Positions 6,551 through 10,389 of a stretch of DNA of 10,389 bases are shown here, one piece after another. The stretch covers positions 1-10,389 of the forward strand of contig JBFFSQ010000102.1 of the NCBI GenBank assembly GCA_041572275.1, written 5' to 3'. How positions within the stretch are numbered: position 1 is the first letter of the stretch; each line of letters begins with the position of its first letter. The position numbers and the translations under genes were made by a program. The stretch is from JBFFSQ01 sp041572275. GTDB lineage: Bacteria; Pseudomonadota; Gammaproteobacteria; SZUA-229. The notes beneath the pieces are model-generated. The model did not search any database. It was not told the origin of the DNA and saw only the letters and a list, made by a program, of their open reading frames with translations.

Positions 6551-7293
6551 CAGAGCGAACGTTGACGCACAGCTTCAAACAGACTGATACCGGTGGCCAC
6601 CGAAACATTCAAACTTTCGACCTGCCCCTGCATCGGTAGCTTGATGAGCTGATCACAATTTTCTCGAGTGAGGCGACGCATACCCTTCTCTTCTGCACCC
6701 ATCACGATCGCTAAGCGACCCTTGAGGTCTGCCTCATAAATCATGGCATCCGCCTCACCGGCCGTACCCACGACCCATACCTCAGCATCCCTGAGTTGTT
6801 TCAACGTTCGAGCCAGGTTGGTGACCTGAATAAATGGCACAGATTCGGCTGCACCACAGGCTACTTTACGCACTGTGGGTGTTAAACCGGCTGCACGGTC
6901 TTTCGGTGCGATGACAGCATCAACACCCGCCGCATCAGCGGTACGCAAACAGGCTCCAAGATTATGCGGGTCCTGGACGCCATCTAGAATCAGTAAAAAC
7001 ACATTATCCCGTTTCAATAGTTCATCCAGTGAATGAGACGATTGTGCCGTAATCGTCTTATAACTGGCCGCAATTCCCTGGGTTTTGCGACTATGGCAAC
7101 GTTTTTCGAGATCAGTTTTTTTCAGCAGTTCAACCGATATACCCTGAGATTCAGCCCAGTGAACAATCTGATTGATACGTTTATCATGACGATTCTGCTC
7201 AACATGCAGCTGGAGAATATTCGACGGATCATTTTTGAGTGCCGATTCAACCGCATGAAAGCCGTAAATAAGCTCTGTTTTCTGTTTACTCAT
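6550..7293 (-). CDS. rlmB: 23S rRNA (guanosine-2'-O-)-methyltransferase RlmB
   Basis: RlmB methylates the 2'-OH of G2251 in the peptidyl-transferase P loop of 23S rRNA, using S-adenosylmethionine. The 247 aa match the E. coli length (243). Residues 1-78 form the N-terminal RNA-binding domain (ELIYGFHAVESALKNDP, then CHSRKTQGIAA). The SPOUT domain, with its trefoil knot, shows the three SpoU motifs: DPHNLGACLRTADAAGVDAV from 108 (with Asn111 and Arg117), LAIVMGAEEKGMRRLTRENC from 194, and VESLNVSVATGISLFEAVRQ from 225. KVACGAAESVPFIQVTNLAR between them is almost the E. coli text. The ATG at 7293 has only a weak ribosome site (GAG very close to the start). It lies 46 bases after the thioredoxin-fold gene and its stop shares one base with the next start. 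Many gammaproteobacteria have rlmB directly after rnr, as nearly here. Confidence 0.97.
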   Translation of the reverse strand: MSKQKTELIYGFHAVESALKNDPSNILQLHVEQNRHDKRINQIVHWAESQGISVELLKKTDLEKRCHSRKTQGIAASYKTITAQSSHSLDELLKRDNVFLLILDGVQDPHNLGACLRTADAAGVDAVIAPKDRAAGLTPTVRKVACGAAESVPFIQVTNLARTLKQLRDAEVWVVGTAGEADAMIYEADLKGRLAIVMGAEEKGMRRLTRENCDQLIKLPMQGQVESLNVSVATGISLFEAVRQRSL

Positions 7294-7339
7294 AGCTCAC
7301 TATAAAAATAAAAATTGCTGATATTCATGCTGTTCCGGA

Positions 7340-7846
7340 CTAATTATCCGTTTGAGTACTGCGCAGTTTTTCATAGGCCTGGTTAATCGCCTGATCCAGG
7401 TAGCCACCGTAAAAATCCGGCGTCGTTACTCCGACCATGCGCTCAACCAGCTGACGACCATGACCATCGATGAATATCAATGTAGGTGCCAATGAAGCGC
7501 CATAGCGCTGCGCAAGATCAATGCCTTCAATGGCCTGGCCGTTAAAATCAATCACACTGGTAAGACGATCAGAATGTATCTCACGTATGATAATCTTATT
7601 CAGATAAGCCGCATCACCTAACATCGGTTCCAGGTAATCTTCACGAATGAAGTCGCAATAGGGACAATCCTGCATTGAAAAAAGAATCAGAACTGGCAGT
7701 TTACGCTCGTTGGATAATTGTCCCACCGAGCGTAAATCTGTTATTTGCTGAACCAGTGACGGTGGTCGACTCTGTGCCTGAACGCTTACAACCACAATGA
7801 TACACAGCAATGTAAATACTTTGATACCTGTCGGTTGTTTTAACAT
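7340..7846 (-). CDS. Exported thioredoxin-fold protein with CPYC active site
   Basis: The 168-aa protein begins with a basic and hydrophobic signal sequence (residues 1-24, ending VQA, a plausible signal peptidase I site), so it should work in the periplasm or stay tethered there. A thioredoxin fold follows: the strand LPVLILFSM, the redox motif DCPYCDF with Cys61 and Cys64, and the cis-proline turn LAPTLIFIDGHG with Pro121. The CPYC dipeptide is glutaredoxin-like, but the layout, with an insertion between the active site and the cis-proline (IREIHSDRLTSVIDFNGQ), fits the thioredoxin_2/SoxW-like group. It could be a disulfide reductase or isomerase for exported proteins; the substrate is unknown. 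The ATG at 7846 follows a GGGG at 7850-7853, a fair ribosome site. It is inserted between rnr and rlmB, which are adjacent in E. coli. No partner such as a DsbD-type reductant carrier is in the window. Confidence 0.88.
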   Translation of the reverse strand: MLKQPTGIKVFTLLCIIVVVSVQAQSRPPSLVQQITDLRSVGQLSNERKLPVLILFSMQDCPYCDFIREDYLEPMLGDAAYLNKIIIREIHSDRLTSVIDFNGQAIEGIDLAQRYGASLAPTLIFIDGHGRQLVERMVGVTTPDFYGGYLDQAINQAYEKLRSTQTDN

Positions 7847-7890
7847 AAACCCCGTCTCTCAATCACCACTAAATGACTCAACATACGCGG

Positions 7891-7915
7891 TCAAACAGAC
7901 AACATCTGTAATTGA
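7891..7915 (-). repeat. Short hairpin in the rnr to thioredoxin-fold gap
   Basis: ACAGA and TCTGT flank a 5-base loop (7895-7909), and the outer TCAA/TTGA can extend the stem past a 2-base bulge. It falls in the 85-base gap between the rnr stop and the next start. There is no U-run after it on the minus-strand transcript, so it is not a standard terminator; a processing or stability element after rnr is possible, as is chance. Confidence 0.3.
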
Positions 7916-7931
7916 TATTGTCACTATGCCA

Positions 7932-10307
7932 TTAGCTTGATTCACTATCCTTTTTCTTGGACTTTTTCTTTCTCGGCTTTCTGGCTTTCTTCTTGCCGGC
8001 TTTTTTTGCGGCGGGTTTAGACCGTTTTTCTTCTGCCGCTTCAAATTCTTCCACGGTAAAGTCAATCTTACGCTCATCCAGGCTAACTGCTACAACCTTC
8101 ACGCTAACCGGTTCACCTAACTGGAACACCCGACCGCTCCGCTCGCCAATCAATTTATGGCTGGCCGGCTCAAACTGATAATAGTCTTTTGGCAAACTGG
8201 TGATGTGGACCAGACCTTCAATATAAATATCCTGCAATTCTACAAAAATACCAAATGAAGTCACCGAACTGATCAGGCCTTCGAAGGTATCGCCAATCTT
8301 ATCCAGCATAAACTCACACTTGAGTGCAGCAGTAGCATCGCGGGTGGCCTCATCGGCCCGACGCTCACAACTGGAACTGTGTTCACCCAGGTTAACCATA
8401 TCGCTATGGCGATAGAAAAACTGTTTCGCCTTATTACCACGAACAATATGACGAATCGCTCTGTGTACCAGCAAATCAGGATAACGGCGTATAGGCGAAG
8501 TAAAATGAGCGTAATGCTCCAGAGACAAACCAAAATGTCCCTTATTATCCGGTGTATAAACAGCCTGACTGAGTGAACGTAACAACACGGTCTGGATCAG
8601 ATGGAAATCCGGACGTGTTTTAACCTGATCAATTAAACGTGCATAGTCTTTGGCTGTTGGACCCGAACGAGACTTGGCAAACCGCAGGCCCAGGCCAGAA
8701 ATAAAGTCCTTCACATCATCCATTTTGTCTTCTTTAGGCCCGTCATGGACACGGTACAAACCGGGAATTTTATGCTTGGTAAGGAATTTTGCTGCCGCCA
8801 CATTGGCTGAAATCATACATTCCTCAATCAGCTTATGGGCCTCATTTCGCTCGGTCGGCACAATACGGTCAATACGCTGGCTGTCTCCAAAGATGATCTG
8901 GGTTTCTGTTGTCTCAAAGTCAATGGAACCACGGGCTTTCCGCTGACTCAGTAAAACCTTGTAGAGTTGATACAGATTTTCAAGGTGTGGCACAACAGCG
9001 CTGTATTGCTTCCTTAAGGCCTGATCACCATCTACCAGCATGGCTGACACTTTGTTATAGGTCAGTCGCTCATGGGAATTCATCACCCCTTCGAAAAAGC
9101 GACTGCGAACCATTTTGCCTTCATGATCAAACAGAATTTCACTGACCATACACAAACGATCGACTTGGGGATTAATGGAGCACAGACCATTGGAAAGAAT
9201 CTCTGGCAACATCGGGATAACCCGACCGGGAAAATAAACGGATGTTCCTCGATTATAGGCCTCTGCATCCAGAGGTGTGCCACGTTCAACATAATGAGAG
9301 ACATCAGCGATGGCTACATACAGCTTCCAGCCATTTGGCGTCGGCTCACAGTACACCGCATCGTCAAAATCACGGGCATCTTCACCATCAATAGTGACCA
9401 AAGGTAGATGGCGGATATCTTCGCGCCCCTGTTTGTCTTCCTCTTTGACTTCGTCAGTCAAACCCTTGATCTGCTGCTTGACTTCATCGGGCCATAAGAA
9501 AGGAATATTATTGGAGTGAATTGCCACATCGATTTCCATACCCGGCGCCATGTGATCACCAATAATATCGGTAATCTTACCAATGGGTTGATGGCGGAAA
9601 GTAGGTTGCTGAACTATTTCAACAATGACGATCTGGCCATCCTGGGCCTCACCCATAGAATCAGCAGGAATAATGATATCCTGATTCAGACGCTTGTTAT
9701 CCGGCACCACAAAAGCAACACCGGCATCAATGAACATGCGCCCAACGACACGTAGATTCGCGCGTTCCAATACCTCGATCACCGCACCCTCAAGACGACC
9801 GCGTCGATCAACACCGGAAACCTGGACCACTGCCCGGTCACCGTGTAACAAAGTCCGCATCTGACGCCCATGCAGGAAGATATCATCCCCGCCTTCATCC
9901 GGTACCAGAAAACCAAATCCATCTGGATGTGCAATAACACGGCCACGTATCAGATCGGCCTCATCAACAGGGATATAACCATCACGGCGATTACGGATCA
10001 GTTGTCCATCGCGCACCATAGCCTTCAAGCGTCGGGTCAAAGCCTCTTTCTGCTCAAAGGACTCGATTTCGAGCACCTCTATAACCCGCTCGAAAGTCAT
10101 CGCACCCTCCTGGTGGATCGTCTTCAGGATCAACTCGCGGCTGGCGATGGGATTTTCGTAATTTGATGCTTCACGCTCAGCCTCGGGATCAACTAAGCGC
10201 TTGTTTTTCCGAAATATTTTGGGGATTTTAAGCTTTTTGATCTTTGACTTGATTGTCTTCGCAACTGACTTGCGTTGCTGCTTTTTTCTAACTTTCTTTT
10301 TTGCCAT
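7932..10307 (-). CDS. rnr: Ribonuclease R (3'-5' exoribonuclease)
   Basis: RNase R degrades structured RNA from the 3' end, serving mRNA decay, rRNA quality control and, with tmRNA, release of stalled messages. The 791-aa protein has every expected part: a very basic N-terminal tail (1-38), a winged-helix domain about 55-112, and two cold-shock OB domains about 118-250 (RGRVIAHPDGFGFLVPDE, DDIFLHG). The RNB catalytic domain follows, with DGEDARDFDDAVY at 307-319, whose Asp307, Asp313, Asp315 and Asp316 are the metal ligands. VAIADVSHYV, SPIRRYPDLLVHRAI and a C-terminal S1 domain about 672-751 (GDTFEGLISSVTSFGIFVEL) complete it. The last 30 residues are Lys-rich (KKAGKKKARKPRKKKSKKK), as in E. 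coli. The ATG at 10307 has no obvious Shine-Dalgarno site just upstream, and I see no better in-frame start nearby. It appears to be the first gene of the minus-strand run; E. coli likewise has rnr then rlmB. Confidence 0.98.
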   Translation of the reverse strand: MAKKKVRKKQQRKSVAKTIKSKIKKLKIPKIFRKNKRLVDPEAEREASNYENPIASRELILKTIHQEGAMTFERVIEVLEIESFEQKEALTRRLKAMVRDGQLIRNRRDGYIPVDEADLIRGRVIAHPDGFGFLVPDEGGDDIFLHGRQMRTLLHGDRAVVQVSGVDRRGRLEGAVIEVLERANLRVVGRMFIDAGVAFVVPDNKRLNQDIIIPADSMGEAQDGQIVIVEIVQQPTFRHQPIGKITDIIGDHMAPGMEIDVAIHSNNIPFLWPDEVKQQIKGLTDEVKEEDKQGREDIRHLPLVTIDGEDARDFDDAVYCEPTPNGWKLYVAIADVSHYVERGTPLDAEAYNRGTSVYFPGRVIPMLPEILSNGLCSINPQVDRLCMVSEILFDHEGKMVRSRFFEGVMNSHERLTYNKVSAMLVDGDQALRKQYSAVVPHLENLYQLYKVLLSQRKARGSIDFETTETQIIFGDSQRIDRIVPTERNEAHKLIEECMISANVAAAKFLTKHKIPGLYRVHDGPKEDKMDDVKDFISGLGLRFAKSRSGPTAKDYARLIDQVKTRPDFHLIQTVLLRSLSQAVYTPDNKGHFGLSLEHYAHFTSPIRRYPDLLVHRAIRHIVRGNKAKQFFYRHSDMVNLGEHSSSCERRADEATRDATAALKCEFMLDKIGDTFEGLISSVTSFGIFVELQDIYIEGLVHITSLPKDYYQFEPASHKLIGERSGRVFQLGEPVSVKVVAVSLDERKIDFTVEEFEAAEEKRSKPAAKKAGKKKARKPRKKKSKKKDSESS

Positions 10308-10389
10308 AGGAACATGGGTATCGTATATAAAACGCCATTGTACACAATAAGCTAATTTATTGCCGTAAATTTGAAACTGAATAATTGAC
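10308..10389 (-). promoter_or_regulatory. Upstream region of rnr with weak promoter candidates
   Basis: The 82 bases before rnr contain no reading frame of interest. On the minus strand a TACAAT (10337-10342) lies about 30 bases before the ATG and is the best -10 candidate by position, though its -35 region is poor. A TTGTGT (10342-10347) with TACGAT (10320-10325) at 16 bases is a second option, but it would leave a leader of only a few bases. The upstream neighbour is outside the window. Confidence 0.3.

Noticed and set aside
7294..7339. T-rich stretch between the thioredoxin-fold gene and rlmB as a terminator
   Set aside because: The T-rich run has no GC-rich stem before it, and the short gap fits read-through in one operon.
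8650..8946. 98-aa plus-strand open frame antisense to rnr, with several others at 8909-10166
   Set aside because: They are opposite-strand shadows of a fully supported RNase R gene, with no recognisable domains and no ribosome sites I could support.

Overview
The window reads as chromosomal DNA of a gammaproteobacterium of moderate GC content. The evidence is protein likeness and gene order: RNase R, RlmB, RecJ and class 2 PyrD are close to their Escherichia coli counterparts in length and motifs. An RpfE-type gene next to recJ recalls the recJ-rpfE arrangement of Xanthomonas. The genus cannot be fixed from the sequence alone. I see no insertion sequence, phage gene, CRISPR array, tRNA or rRNA.

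Nearly everything is on the minus strand. Reading that strand from the right edge, one probable operon runs rnr (RNase R), a secreted thioredoxin-fold protein, rlmB (23S rRNA Gm2251 methyltransferase), an RpfE-like gene, recJ (5'-3' ssDNA exonuclease) and pyrD (dihydroorotate dehydrogenase), about 10307 down to 2700. Gaps are 85 and 46 bases, then overlaps of 1 and 8 bases, then a 76-base gap before pyrD. rlmB, the RpfE-like gene and recJ are so tightly packed that translational coupling is likely. The set is housekeeping: RNA decay and rRNA modification, DNA repair and pyrimidine synthesis.

The only plus-strand gene is a 94-aa conserved-looking protein of unknown function (2434-2718). Its 3' end overlaps the 3' end of pyrD by 19 bases. 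It diverges from nudF (ADP-ribose pyrophosphatase, 1763-2356) across a 77-base AT-rich gap.

Below nudF, after a very AT-rich 122-base gap with two inverted repeats, lies a two-gene unit: a small membrane protein that looks like a doubled DUF2892/YgaP-type domain, then a membrane sensor with HAMP, PAS and the start of a GGDEF domain. The two overlap by ATGA. The sensor runs off the left edge before its GGDEF signature. This pair, with the dyads in front of it, is the least ordinary part of the window. I do not see a clearly new multi-gene system here.
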